NCBI GenBank assembly: GCA_964605665.1
Contig: CAZSDP010000015.1
Location: forward strand, 1 to 64,000
Reading direction: 5' to 3'
From: CAZSDP01 sp964605665
GTDB lineage: Bacteria; Planctomycetota; UBA8108; UBA1146
Length of the DNA: 64,000 nucleotides
Shown one piece after another: positions 17,784 through 26,591 of the stretch; within the stretch, counting starts at the first letter, position 1; the number at the start of each line of letters is the position of its first letter. The notes below the pieces were generated by a model. It did no database searches and had not been told where the DNA came from. It saw nothing but the letters and a program-made list of their open reading frames with translations. Both the position numbers and the translations under genes were made by a program.

Positions 17784-20375
17784 GTGTTGAAGTACGTTTG
17801 TCAGCAACCACTTGCCGCTATGGCTTTGAGTGTTGGGGTATTGGTTGCGATCAGTTTCTCGGGAGGTGTGCTACAAGCCCAACCCGATTGGGTCGAGTTC
17901 ACCGATGAGACGTCGAATTGGCTCTCCGCTGCGCCTTCGGTGTCCACTTCCGACAATGCTGAGAAGGACTATGCATGGGGCGACATCGACCAAGATGGCG
18001 ACATCGATCTCGTCATAGTCCGCAAAGAGGACTTCACTTCCTCACTCACCGCCGGTCCAGCGAGCCTCTACACCAATGTTCTCTTGATGAACATCAATGG
18101 GGTTCTCACCGACCAAACGAACCTGTACGCAACTTCCTCTGATGTTGCCGGTGACAATGGTTTCCTGACGGCGACCAATGACCGCGATATCATCTTGGCG
18201 GATGTCACCGGGGATGGCTGGCTCGACATGATCACCGCCCCCACCCTGTCTGACGGATTCCCCAAGCACATTTCGCACCCCCGCGTCTATCGCAATCTGG
18301 GGATGGTTGGCGGAAGCTGGGGAGGATTCATCCACGAAGACGCGCGGATTCCTGCACTCGCCAGTAATACTCCTTCTGGCGTCCCGCATGCTCCTCGCTT
18401 CTGCTCCGTCGCTGCCGGAGACCTCGATGAGGATGGCGATCTCGACTTGTACTTCGGGGATTACGACTCCGGAGGAGGCCAGACTCTCGATTTCAATGAC
18501 CGACTCCTCGTCAACAACGGCAGTGGTTTCTTCACCGATGGCACCGGTACGAGCTTCACTGGAACGATCGTCATCGGCGGAAGTAGCTTCCCCTTCCAGC
18601 AGTCGGCCTTCGGTATGGCGGTTGCCCTGGAAGATATGAACCGCGATGGGCATCTCGACATCGTGAAGGACACCGCCCTCAACCCACCGCAGTACGTCGG
18701 TATCTCTTACAACTCACCCGGCGCCCTGGGTCAGTTCGCCAGTCACCGACAAGCTGCGACAAACCTCGCCCCCTACCACATCACGGTCGGGGACCTGAAC
18801 AATGATAATCTGCTCGACATCGTCGTGACCGACGACGCAGCCGACAGCTATCTGCTGAATACCGGGAACGATGCCCAAGGGCTGGCGAACTTCAATCGGC
18901 TCTTCTTTGACTTCGCCGGCGGAATCGGGGCCACCGGAGATGACGGATTTGGCGGTAACTCGGTGATCGCCGACCTCGACAATGACGGATTCAACGACGT
19001 CATTTTGACCGACGTCGATGTCGATATCGCCGGTTGCAACCGTCGATTGCACATCTACCACAACCTCGGAAATGTCCCCAACGTCACCTTGCGCCAAGAA
19101 AACGATGGCGCCATTTGGCGACCAAACGGAGTCCACGATGCGGCCGTGTTCGACATCAATGGTGACGGCTACCTCGACATGGTCCTCGGAACCTGCACCG
19201 GAACCGAAGTTTGGGGGAATGTCGCTCCAGGTGGAGTGATGATCGACTTCCCTCAGGGCCTACCGGAGACGATCGCATGCTCCACGCCGACCACTGTCCT
19301 CGTTCAAGTCTTGGGCATCGGTGCTGGAATCCCCACTCCGAATGGACTCGAAGCATTCATTTCCTATAACGGTGGATTGTTCCAAGCGGCACCGACCTCG
19401 AATCTCGGTGGAGACCTTTACGAGGTCACCCTCGACGGATCCCTGAGCAGTGGATCGGTCCGTTACTACTTCAGCGCGTCGGAAGTCGCAGGCGGCGTGG
19501 CCTTCTCACCGGAAGGCGCTCCTGGAACTTCCCACAGCGCAGCGATCGCCGACTCGGTTGTGTCTGAACTTGAGAACTTTGAAAATGGTCCAGCGGGTTG
19601 GACCGTCACCAATGACCCAACCTTGACGACGGGTGCTTGGGAGTTGGTCGATCCGATCGGCACCACCGCCGCTCCCGAGAACGATGCCGGCTCCGGAACA
19701 GACACCCACTGCTGGGTGACTGGGCAAGGGTCGATCGGTGGAACCGCTGGCGCGAATGACATCGACGGCGGATCGACGACCTTGACCTCTCCTGTCATCA
19801 ATCTCTCCGGTGGAAATGCCCAATTCTCCATGGAGATTTGGCACTACAACCTCGAGAACAACCCCGCCGAGTTTGACGAGCTACTGGTTCAGATTACGAA
19901 TGACGGAACCAATTGGGTTACCGCGATCACGATCCCCGGTGGACAGATCTCTCCGAATTGGAGCACCTACTCCTTCTCGGCTGGTGACTTCGTCGCACCG
20001 ACAGCGACCGTCCAAGTTCGCTTCGTGGTCGGCGATGATCCGCTCGGCTCGATTGTCGAATCGGGAGTGGACAACTTCACCGTGAATCGATTCCTCTGCG
20101 GAGGACAGCTGTATCGTGGCGATACCAATGGCGACGGTAGTCAAGACATCAGTGACGCGATCGCGTTGTTGCAGTATCTCTTCAACGCGCTTCCACTCGG
20201 TTGCGAAAAGGCCGCAGATACGAATGACGACGGCTTGCTAAACATCGCCGACACCATTCGCCTTCTCGAGGTCCTCTTCCAAAATGGTGCGCCACTTCCT
20301 GCTCCTTCAGCAGGCTGTGGTGAAGACCCGACCGACGATACTTTGACTTGCGACGATGGAGGCAGTTGCCCATAG
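17784..20375 (+). CDS. Secreted FG-GAP/VCBS repeat protein with C-terminal dockerin-like module
   Basis: 863 aa from a GTG (AAGGAG, 6 nt spacing). A signal peptide covers residues 1-33. Residues 35-480 contain FG-GAP/VCBS beta-propeller repeats with Ca-binding cores (GDIDQDGDIDLVIV, GDLDEDGDLDLYFGDY, DMNRDGHLDIV, GDLNNDNLLDIVVTDD, DLDNDGFNDVILTD, DINGDGYLDMVLG). Residues 490-590 are beta-rich, and about 595-765 look like a jelly-roll (MAM/concanavalin-like) domain starting LENFENGPAGWTVT. The C-terminal 95 residues are the dockerin-like module seen across this window (RGDTNGDGSQDISDAIALL, then ADTNDDGLLNIADTI) with the Cys tail ending SCP. The protein is probably exported and surface bound. 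No catalytic site was found. Confidence 0.88.
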   Translation: MLKYVCQQPLAAMALSVGVLVAISFSGGVLQAQPDWVEFTDETSNWLSAAPSVSTSDNAEKDYAWGDIDQDGDIDLVIVRKEDFTSSLTAGPASLYTNVLLMNINGVLTDQTNLYATSSDVAGDNGFLTATNDRDIILADVTGDGWLDMITAPTLSDGFPKHISHPRVYRNLGMVGGSWGGFIHEDARIPALASNTPSGVPHAPRFCSVAAGDLDEDGDLDLYFGDYDSGGGQTLDFNDRLLVNNGSGFFTDGTGTSFTGTIVIGGSSFPFQQSAFGMAVALEDMNRDGHLDIVKDTALNPPQYVGISYNSPGALGQFASHRQAATNLAPYHITVGDLNNDNLLDIVVTDDAADSYLLNTGNDAQGLANFNRLFFDFAGGIGATGDDGFGGNSVIADLDNDGFNDVILTDVDVDIAGCNRRLHIYHNLGNVPNVTLRQENDGAIWRPNGVHDAAVFDINGDGYLDMVLGTCTGTEVWGNVAPGGVMIDFPQGLPETIACSTPTTVLVQVLGIGAGIPTPNGLEAFISYNGGLFQAAPTSNLGGDLYEVTLDGSLSSGSVRYYFSASEVAGGVAFSPEGAPGTSHSAAIADSVVSELENFENGPAGWTVTNDPTLTTGAWELVDPIGTTAAPENDAGSGTDTHCWVTGQGSIGGTAGANDIDGGSTTLTSPVINLSGGNAQFSMEIWHYNLENNPAEFDELLVQITNDGTNWVTAITIPGGQISPNWSTYSFSAGDFVAPTATVQVRFVVGDDPLGSIVESGVDNFTVNRFLCGGQLYRGDTNGDGSQDISDAIALLQYLFNALPLGCEKAADTNDDGLLNIADTIRLLEVLFQNGAPLPAPSAGCGEDPTDDTLTCDDGGSCP

Positions 20376-20509
20376 AGTAAGCGGACTGCACTTTCCCATC
20401 GTTGAGGGGGGCGGAATTGACCAACGGTCAATCCGTCCCTCTCTTTGTGAACCCGAACCGCGCAACACGTGGCTCTACCGTTATCACAAACTTGAAAGAG
20501 ATCACACTC

Positions 20510-22312
20510 GTGCACATCGCAGCTCGATTCTTACTGATAGCGAGCGTCTTAACCGTTGGCTTCTCTTCCACCCTGTTTGCTCAGCTGACTCTTCAGCCGA
20601 AGATGGGCGAACCGGTAGAGGGGCTCACCCCCGCTGAGTTGACTCGTTTCGATGAGGGCTTTCTTCGATTCGAACAGTTCTTCACCCCAGCAGATGGACT
20701 GGGTCCCGTTTTCAATGATGACAGTTGCTCAAGCTGCCACGCCATTCCAACGACGGGAGGTCATGGCGTCCTTTTCGTCACTCGGTTCGGCTTCTCTGAC
20801 AAAGGAGTGCCGTTTGATCCTCTCGATTCAGAAGGTGGAAGCCTCCTCCAAGCACTCTCGATCAGCGATCCCTGTGCTGAGACGATCCCCGCTACGGCCA
20901 ATGTGACTTCGCAGCGAATCACTCCTTCAATTTTCGGCGCCGGACTTGTCGAAGCGATTCCAGATGCAGATATCTTTGCCCTCGAATCGAACGGCGGGAT
21001 GGCGCATCTGGTCGTGCCCCTGGAAACTCCGGGTGGACCCGCGCGAGTCGGACGTTTCGGGTGGAAGGCACAAGTCGCCACGATTTTGACTTTCTCCGGA
21101 GACGCGGCTCTGAACGAGATGGGGCTGACCAACCGACTCATTCCGACCGAAAATGCTCCCAACGGCGATCAGGCGCTTCTGATGACTTGCGACACCGTCG
21201 CAGATCCCGAAGACTTCGCGGATCCACAAGGGTTTGAATTCATCGACCGAATCACCGACTTCCAGCGATTCCTCGCACCTCCCCCGCAGACTCCGAAGAG
21301 CGGAATGACCGGCGAGCAGGTGTTCAATGACATCGGCTGCGCAACTTGTCATCACCCGACCTTCACCACCGGAACCGCACCGGAGGCGGCGCTGAGTAAT
21401 CAGGTCATTCACCCATACTCAGACTTCTTGCTCCACAATATGGGAGCTCTCGGAGACGGCATTGCTGACGGAGCTGCAAATGAACAGCAAATGCGAACGC
21501 CATCCCTTTGGGGACTCCGTGTTCGCCGGCCTCTGCTCCACGATGGTCGAGTGGTTGCCGCAGATTTGGGAGTCGCCATCGACGAAGCGGTGGCGTTCCA
21601 CGGTGGCGAGGGAGCCACTTCTGCGGCCGATTATGCGGCTCTGTCTAGCACTGAACGCGACCAACTCCTGGCGTTCCTCGACTCTCTCGGAAGAGTGGAA
21701 TTCGATGCCAATGGCGATGGAATCGTAAACGAGGGTGACATCGCCGCGTTTGTCGACTGTTTCACTGGACCAGGGGCAATGGTGACGGCGGACGATCCAT
21801 GCGCGGTTTCCGACATCGACCAAGACGGTGATATCGATCTCGATGATGCATCCTACTTCCTACAGGCATTTGAGGGTGTTCTCCAAGACTGCAATAACAA
21901 CGGGACCACCGACCTCCTCGATTTGGTGAACGGTCTGGAGTCCGATTGCAACAACAATGGAATTCCTGACAGCTGTGATATTCAGCAAGGCGGAGCAGCC
22001 GACATTAACGGAAACGGCATCCCCGATAGTTGTGAAGTCAACTTTGATCGAGGTGACTGCAATGACGATGGCAATCGAGATTTAGGAGACGCGATTACGA
22101 TTCTCGGCGTTCTCTTCTCAGGTGATCCAGCCCCGAGTTGCGTCGATAGCTGTGACTGCAATGACGATGGTCTCTTCGACATCGGAGACGCAATTTATTT
22201 GCTCTCTTTCCTCTTCTCGATGGAAGCCGCTCCACCTGATCCAAGCGGGTTCTGCGGGGTTGACCCGACAGCGGATGCATTAGATTGTGTGTTGAATACC
22301 GCTTGCCCATAG
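20510..22312 (+). CDS. Exported di-haem oxidoreductase (DHOR-type peroxidase-like) with TSP3-like and dockerin-like C-terminus
   Basis: The GTG at 20510 puts the signal peptide (HIAARFLLIASVLTVGF) at the true N-terminus, giving about 600 aa; an upstream start would add a polar leader. Two c-type haem sites are present: CSSCH near residue 75 and CATCH near residue 280. The region MRTPSLWGLRVRRPLLHDGR is typical of the DHOR branch of di-haem peroxidases. After about residue 390 come a classical Ca-binding dockerin-like pair (DANGDGIVNEGDIAAFVDCF, DIDQDGDIDLDDASYF), TSP3-like DCNNNGxxDxxD repeats, and the window's shared module (RGDCNDDGNRDLGDAITIL) with a tail ending ACP. The enzyme would act in the periplasm or on the surface with an electron donor not seen here. 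A strong terminator follows. Confidence 0.88.
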   Translation: MHIAARFLLIASVLTVGFSSTLFAQLTLQPKMGEPVEGLTPAELTRFDEGFLRFEQFFTPADGLGPVFNDDSCSSCHAIPTTGGHGVLFVTRFGFSDKGVPFDPLDSEGGSLLQALSISDPCAETIPATANVTSQRITPSIFGAGLVEAIPDADIFALESNGGMAHLVVPLETPGGPARVGRFGWKAQVATILTFSGDAALNEMGLTNRLIPTENAPNGDQALLMTCDTVADPEDFADPQGFEFIDRITDFQRFLAPPPQTPKSGMTGEQVFNDIGCATCHHPTFTTGTAPEAALSNQVIHPYSDFLLHNMGALGDGIADGAANEQQMRTPSLWGLRVRRPLLHDGRVVAADLGVAIDEAVAFHGGEGATSAADYAALSSTERDQLLAFLDSLGRVEFDANGDGIVNEGDIAAFVDCFTGPGAMVTADDPCAVSDIDQDGDIDLDDASYFLQAFEGVLQDCNNNGTTDLLDLVNGLESDCNNNGIPDSCDIQQGGAADINGNGIPDSCEVNFDRGDCNDDGNRDLGDAITILGVLFSGDPAPSCVDSCDCNDDGLFDIGDAIYLLSFLFSMEAAPPDPSGFCGVDPTADALDCVLNTACP

Positions 22313-22337
22313 AATCAAGTCGATCGATTCAGAAATG

Positions 22338-22379
22338 AAAAAGGCCCCCACAGCCAAACGCTGCGGGGGCCTTTTATCT
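22338..22379. terminator. Bidirectional rho-independent terminator
   Basis: GGCCCCCACAGC pairs with GCTGCGGGGGCC around CAAAC; A-run on the left and TTTT on the right serve both the plus-strand peroxidase gene and the minus-strand beta-barrel-like gene. Confidence 0.93.
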
Positions 22380-22430
22380 TGAGTTTGCAGTCATCCGTAG
22401 TCTAGCGGAGCAGGATGCCGCCCACACCAA

Positions 22431-23312
22431 TCAGAAGTCGATATCGATAAACAAGAATCCGCCACCGAGATCGACATCGAAATCATTGCCACTATCTTGA
22501 AAGTCGGCGTCGAGAGAACGATATCCGAGCCCGACCTTGAATCCATCATCGAGATTGACACCCGCTCGAATCCAAGAAGAGATGTAATCACCGTCGAAGG
22601 TATCCAATGAGATGTCCTCAGTAATTCCTGAGATCGCGCCGTCAGCGAAAATCACCATCTCCCAAATCGGAACATTGACCGCAGCGCTCACTCCGATCAC
22701 CGGAATCCAATCGTCATAGTCTTGGCTTGCAGAGATCAAAGCCCCGTCGTCGACAAGGGTCGCTTCGATATTGAGTTGGTCGATTCCAGCGATGAAGCCA
22801 AATCTCACCACACTCCAGTTGAAGACTCCACTCTCGGTATGAAGCTGAAGAACTGAGGTATCGAGACTACTCGAGACGTCACTTCCAGAGGAGAATGTCT
22901 CTCCCCCAAAGTCGATACTGCTCGTGAGAGTGGACAGGCCATTGGAACCGACATCGATAAAGTATGCTTCCAGCTGAGTGGGTCCCATCGAAGCAGAAGC
23001 GTGATAGACCCAGACTTTGTCTCCACCGAGGGCCAAGGTGTCGTCCAAGTCGATCGAATCTGCCGTGATTTCGTTCGTCTGCAGGGCCCCACCAACCTCA
23101 GCGTCCCAGTACTCGGCACCGACTGAAAGCAGTTGGGCATCGGACATCGAAGAACACCCTGACATGAGCCCAACGCATAGCACCAAAGTCGCAAAGCAAC
23201 AAACTCGGTGCAGCAAAACACCAAATCGCGACAAACTCTGAAGAGAAAGAGATGATGCTCGTCGAGCAGCATGACCTCTCACAGCATGGCTTCTGAAAGC
23301 GCTGTCTCTCAT
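22431..23312 (-). CDS. Beta-barrel-like outer-membrane lipoprotein candidate
   Basis: 293 aa from the ATG at 23312, which has AAGGGGAAC upstream; a longer start is possible. An Arg/His-rich N-terminus precedes a hydrophobic segment and a lipobox-like LMSGC. After the Cys, residues 55-290 are made of alternating hydrophobic/polar strands with frequent Gly, Asp and aromatic residues (VWVYHASASM, FGFIAGIDQLNIEATLVD, GFKVGLGYRSLDADF) and end with an aromatic F (IDIDF-COOH). That ending is the usual signal for insertion by BAM. I infer a small outer-membrane barrel; an N-terminal lipid anchor on such a protein would be unusual, so either the lipobox or the barrel call could be wrong. It shares a terminator with the peroxidase gene. 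Confidence 0.6.
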   Translation of the reverse strand: MRDSAFRSHAVRGHAARRASSLSLQSLSRFGVLLHRVCCFATLVLCVGLMSGCSSMSDAQLLSVGAEYWDAEVGGALQTNEITADSIDLDDTLALGGDKVWVYHASASMGPTQLEAYFIDVGSNGLSTLTSSIDFGGETFSSGSDVSSSLDTSVLQLHTESGVFNWSVVRFGFIAGIDQLNIEATLVDDGALISASQDYDDWIPVIGVSAAVNVPIWEMVIFADGAISGITEDISLDTFDGDYISSWIRAGVNLDDGFKVGLGYRSLDADFQDSGNDFDVDLGGGFLFIDIDF

Positions 23313-23494
23313 TTCGTTCCCCTTTCCGGCCAACTGGCAACGGCCGACCCCTGATTCCTCTGCAGAGGATAACGGGTCGTTTCAGCAGGGGAACACAACC
23401 TCTCAGAATCAACTCGCCCTCTCACCACGAAAATGCCCGACTCGTGCTCAAATTCACGAATGAACAAACCTCGTCGCAAAAGGAGAAATCGCGG

Positions 23495-23541
23495 CAAAAA
23501 AGGAGAGCACCTCCGCGAAATGACTCACGGGGGTGCTCTCC
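23495..23541 (-). terminator. Rho-independent terminator after the MamK-like gene
   Basis: On the minus strand GGAGAGCACC pairs with GGTGCTCTCC around a 20-base loop, followed by TTTTTT. It lies about 30 bases beyond the actin gene stop and would end the actin operon. Confidence 0.9.
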
Positions 23542-23573
23542 CAGGAAAGATCGTTGTCAAATGAGCGGTTAGG

Positions 23574-24614
23574 CTACGTGCTCACACACTGACTTTCGAA
23601 GTTCTTCCAGTACTCCTCTGGCATATCGAGCGCAATTTTGAGCGCACCGTTTGAACCAGCATACTGAGGCTCTTCGACCGTCGTGACTTTACCTCCGCCG
23701 TACTCTGAGAGCGCTTCTTCGATCGCTAATCCAAGCCCCTTGATTTGGGAGCCACCACCACCCAGGAGAATGTTGCTACGCATTTTGGCTTGGAATTCCG
23801 GATCATAGGTCGCAATCAAATCCTGAAGTGCAGCCACGGTGGGAGGAACAAGAGAGTAACAAGCCTCATAACAGCACTCTGTCAGGTCAAACTCCATCGG
23901 CTTTCCTGCGACAGGAAGCTCGACCTTCACTGAATCCATGTTTCGGCTCACGGAAGCAAACTTTTCCTTCACTTCCCGAACCATATTGATCGAGTGTTGA
24001 GCGGTTGGAAATTTCTCTGTGATCAACTTCGAGAACTCCACGTCGATGCTATCTCCACCGACCTCATGCGTTCTCTGATCTTCAGCTCCGGGCATCGTTC
24101 CGTGCACCCGACACAAGTCGGTGGTGCCAGCACCGATGTCGATCACCAGCGTGTCATTGAGAAAGTCGAGTCCATATGCGACCGCGAATGGCTCGGAGCA
24201 TACGATTGCGGAATCAACAAATTCAGTCGCGGCTTCGACGATTGCGGCTTTACCCTCGACACTCGCTTCAGCTGGTGCACCGATGACGGCGTAGATCGTG
24301 CTTGTTGCCGGAATGTTAGCGAGTCCAATGGAATGCTCTAGAAGATCGCGAAGGGCTCTCTTCATCTCAGCGGTGTCACGACCATCGCGCTTCTTGATCG
24401 ATCCACCAGCCAGTGGTCGAACCAGATCCACGGACATTCTGTTCTCTACCGCTTCCTTGCCATAGATCACAGAGCGTCCACCAAGAGCCTTCATCGCCAC
24501 GTGGTCCTTTGGGTAACCAACGTACGACCAGACCGTTTCACGGACTCCGTTGGAACAGGTCACAGAAGTTCGACTCGTTCCAAGATCGATACCGATGTAG
24601 ATCGGCTCTGACAT
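23574..24614 (-). CDS. MamK-like bacterial actin
   Basis: 346 aa, start supported by GAGGAG 8 nt upstream. Actin/Hsp70 ATPase motifs are all present: phosphate-1 IDLGTSRTS (9-17), phosphate-2 VIDIGAGTTDLC (157-168) and adenosine motif LLGGGGSQIKGL (283-294). The protein resembles magnetosome MamK more than MreB: GYPKDH (34-39), YAVIGAPAEAS (108-118), SEPFAVAYGLD (140-150), GTMPGAEDQ (172-180) and the ending MPEEYWKNF. E141 and D159 keep the 18-residue spacing of the Glu and Asp needed for ATP turnover in MamK (family knowledge, aligned from memory). It would form cytoplasmic filaments. The gene lies 83 bases downstream of a coiled-coil gene on the same strand, with a terminator after it, so the two form a compact operon. 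No other mam genes are present in the window. Confidence 0.9.
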   Translation of the reverse strand: MSEPIYIGIDLGTSRTSVTCSNGVRETVWSYVGYPKDHVAMKALGGRSVIYGKEAVENRMSVDLVRPLAGGSIKKRDGRDTAEMKRALRDLLEHSIGLANIPATSTIYAVIGAPAEASVEGKAAIVEAATEFVDSAIVCSEPFAVAYGLDFLNDTLVIDIGAGTTDLCRVHGTMPGAEDQRTHEVGGDSIDVEFSKLITEKFPTAQHSINMVREVKEKFASVSRNMDSVKVELPVAGKPMEFDLTECCYEACYSLVPPTVAALQDLIATYDPEFQAKMRSNILLGGGGSQIKGLGLAIEEALSEYGGGKVTTVEEPQYAGSNGALKIALDMPEEYWKNFESQCVST

Positions 24615-24697
24615 TCTTTGTTCTCCTCAGGGTTGCACGACACAGCAGCGTCGCAGGGGGGTTTTCAGTGATTGTTCAGCGAAGCCACTCTTCTGAC

Positions 24698-25909
24698 TCA
24701 AGCACGAGTGAGAGGAGGTGGTTTTCGTTTTGTGACGGTGATCTTCTTGATTCCCCCCTCAGGGCTACTCTCAGAATCGGTCGAGGTTGATTGATGACTC
24801 GTTGAGTTATTGCTGATGTGTTCTCGAACTAGGTTGTTCTCATTGACGATCTCTCGCAGCAACGCAAGCTTGGCCTCCCGAGTGGGATCTTCTGGATGGA
24901 GCCCGGCCTCCATGATCCCCTTGAGTCCTCCCCCAGAGGCTTCCAATGCAGCAGCCCGCTGCTCAGCGATAGCTCTGGCTTTCTGTGACTTCTCTAGCGT
25001 TTCGGCAAGGCGTTCCACTTTTCTCTCGAGTAGCTCGATCGAGTCGGAGTGAGCCTCTCGAGCTTGCAATCCGGTGCGCTCTCGCTCTTTCGACAAGACA
25101 TTGCCGAAGACCTCTCGAATCTCCGATTGCAACGGCCCATCGACGTTCCCAGCCTGGAGAGCTCGACTCACGAGCTGTTCCATTCTCTCTTCTAAGACTT
25201 CTAGACCCGCGTCAGAGATCATGAACTGCTTGTCTTCGATCACTCGAGCCCGCTCTTCAGCGAGTACTTCTTGTGCTCGTTCCAATTGACGCGCTAGAGT
25301 CGCCGCTTGCGCTTCAGCACCTTGTTTCTCCGCCTTCAGAGACTCCAGCCGTTCATGAAATGCAGCTTCCGTCTCTTCGATCAACCGTCGCCGTGCCTGC
25401 TCATCCAAATCTCGATCGATACCGGCGAGAGTTTCTCCCACCGCTTCTTCGATCAGTGAAGTCATGGCAGCCATACCGACAACTTGCACTTCTCTTTTGC
25501 GTCGCGCTAAGTCACTAGAGCTAACGGTTCGTGAACGATTCAGAATAGTATTTCGTAGCTCTTCTTGAGATCTGTCTCGCGAGTCCTGACAAGTCGATTG
25601 ATGCTCGTCGAAACACTCGATCAACCGCGCTCCAAATTCAGACTCCCCTTCTGCACTCTCATGCTCAAGGCATAAGAAGAGCCCTTCATTTCCCGATTTC
25701 GCGATCGTCGCGGAGAAACTCTGAAGCTCCTGATCCGGGAATTCAATCTCGAGCTCAATGCACTCGCTGACCTCAAAGTTGTGACTTGAGTCCAAGACCG
25801 CCTTGCTTCGAGAAAGGTGGAGAATCGGGACCCGCAATTCTTCTCCGTGCGGTCCGCAAAAGCGTCCGTGACAAGGTAGATCGGAGAATGCGAAGACCCG
25901 TCTCAACAC
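24698..25909 (-). CDS. Coiled-coil protein with small N-terminal beta domain, operon partner of the MamK-like actin
   Basis: The frame is open well upstream, but a GTG at 25909 sits 8 nt after GAGGAG and begins the region of sensible composition; this gives 403 aa. Residues 15-100 are beta-rich (IELEIEFPDQELQSFSATIA, GNEGLFLCLEHE) and might be a divergent PilZ-like domain; I see no clear RxxxR c-di-GMP motif. Residues 145-350 are strongly helical, with heptad-like Leu/Glu/Ala patterns (EETEAAFHERLESLKAE, ARQLERAQEVLAEERARV, LERKVERLAETLEKSQKA), so a long coiled coil is likely. Two conserved-looking motifs are MISDAGLEVLEERMEQLV and LHPEDPTREAKLALLREIV. The tail is Ser-rich, then basic (ITVTKRKPPPLTRA). 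No signal peptide or membrane helix. It may regulate or anchor the actin filament. Confidence 0.72.
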   Translation of the reverse strand: MLRRVFAFSDLPCHGRFCGPHGEELRVPILHLSRSKAVLDSSHNFEVSECIELEIEFPDQELQSFSATIAKSGNEGLFLCLEHESAEGESEFGARLIECFDEHQSTCQDSRDRSQEELRNTILNRSRTVSSSDLARRKREVQVVGMAAMTSLIEEAVGETLAGIDRDLDEQARRRLIEETEAAFHERLESLKAEKQGAEAQAATLARQLERAQEVLAEERARVIEDKQFMISDAGLEVLEERMEQLVSRALQAGNVDGPLQSEIREVFGNVLSKERERTGLQAREAHSDSIELLERKVERLAETLEKSQKARAIAEQRAAALEASGGGLKGIMEAGLHPEDPTREAKLALLREIVNENNLVREHISNNSTSHQSTSTDSESSPEGGIKKITVTKRKPPPLTRA

Positions 25910-26242
25910 AGATAGAACTCCTCGTTCAAAATCAGCAAGAACGACTGAAATCGGTCCGTGATGAAGTATCGGATGAGTCTTCGGCAGAGGCCAAGTCGAA
26001 GCCACCGATCGAGACCTGCTCCAACCCCCGTGAAATGGAGGATCTCCACGGCAAACGTGGGTCCTGGTCGATCGAGAATCCCATCCTGCGTGAGATTCGC
26101 AGAATCGGCTGCAGCAACCGTTTGCAATAAAAGGCTTTACGATTCTTGGTGTTCGGAGACTATCGGGGATGGTCGACGGAGTAGCTTCGAAATTGGTCAT
26201 GGTGAAGGGTGGGATGGGATGCTCTAGAGAGAGGAGACTGTG
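25910..26242. other. Divergent intergenic region, no gene seen
   Basis: About 330 bases between the coiled-coil gene (minus) and the small membrane protein gene (plus). Frames are open on the minus strand but have no ribosome site and an unusual Cys/His/Trp-rich composition. The region likely carries divergent promoters; none could be placed with confidence. Confidence 0.35.
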
Positions 26243-26503
26243 ATGAAAACACACCCCCTGACCCGCATTTGGTTTGGACTAGGCTGCTTCCTTCTCGCCT
26301 GGTTTTGTCTCTCCGAAGATCCCGGTCGATTTGGAAGCCGTACTGCAAAACTGCACTACACCACCGTGAACTATATCTCAATCTTCTTGGGAGTGTGGTT
26401 CGTCGCTCCCCTCTTCTTTGGGTTCGCGACACGATTGAAGAACCGAATCTTCAAACGCCGTCAGGTGAAATCCTCAATCGGTTCTCCCACTGTCCACCCG
26501 TGA
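26243..26503 (+). CDS. Small two-helix membrane protein
   Basis: 86 aa. The ATG at 26243 has a textbook GAGGAG 6 nt upstream. Two hydrophobic helices are clear, IWFGLGCFLLAWFCL (about 9-23) and YISIFLGVWFVAPLFFGFA (about 44-62), followed by a basic tail (TRLKNRIFKRRQVK), so the C-terminus is probably cytoplasmic. I recognise no family. It is transcribed away from the actin operon. Confidence 0.6.
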   Translation: MKTHPLTRIWFGLGCFLLAWFCLSEDPGRFGSRTAKLHYTTVNYISIFLGVWFVAPLFFGFATRLKNRIFKRRQVKSSIGSPTVHP

Positions 26504-26591
26504 CGGGGCGAGACTTGATCGTCATGACGCTTTTCAGCTGAGCATCAACTGACAACATTGTCTTCGCCGAAGCGGTTGCCGGCGAAGGTCG

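Noticed and set aside
23574..25909. Magnetosome gene island
   Set aside because: Only the actin resembles a mam gene; no mamA, mamB, mamE, mamM, mamO, mamQ or similar gene is present in the window.
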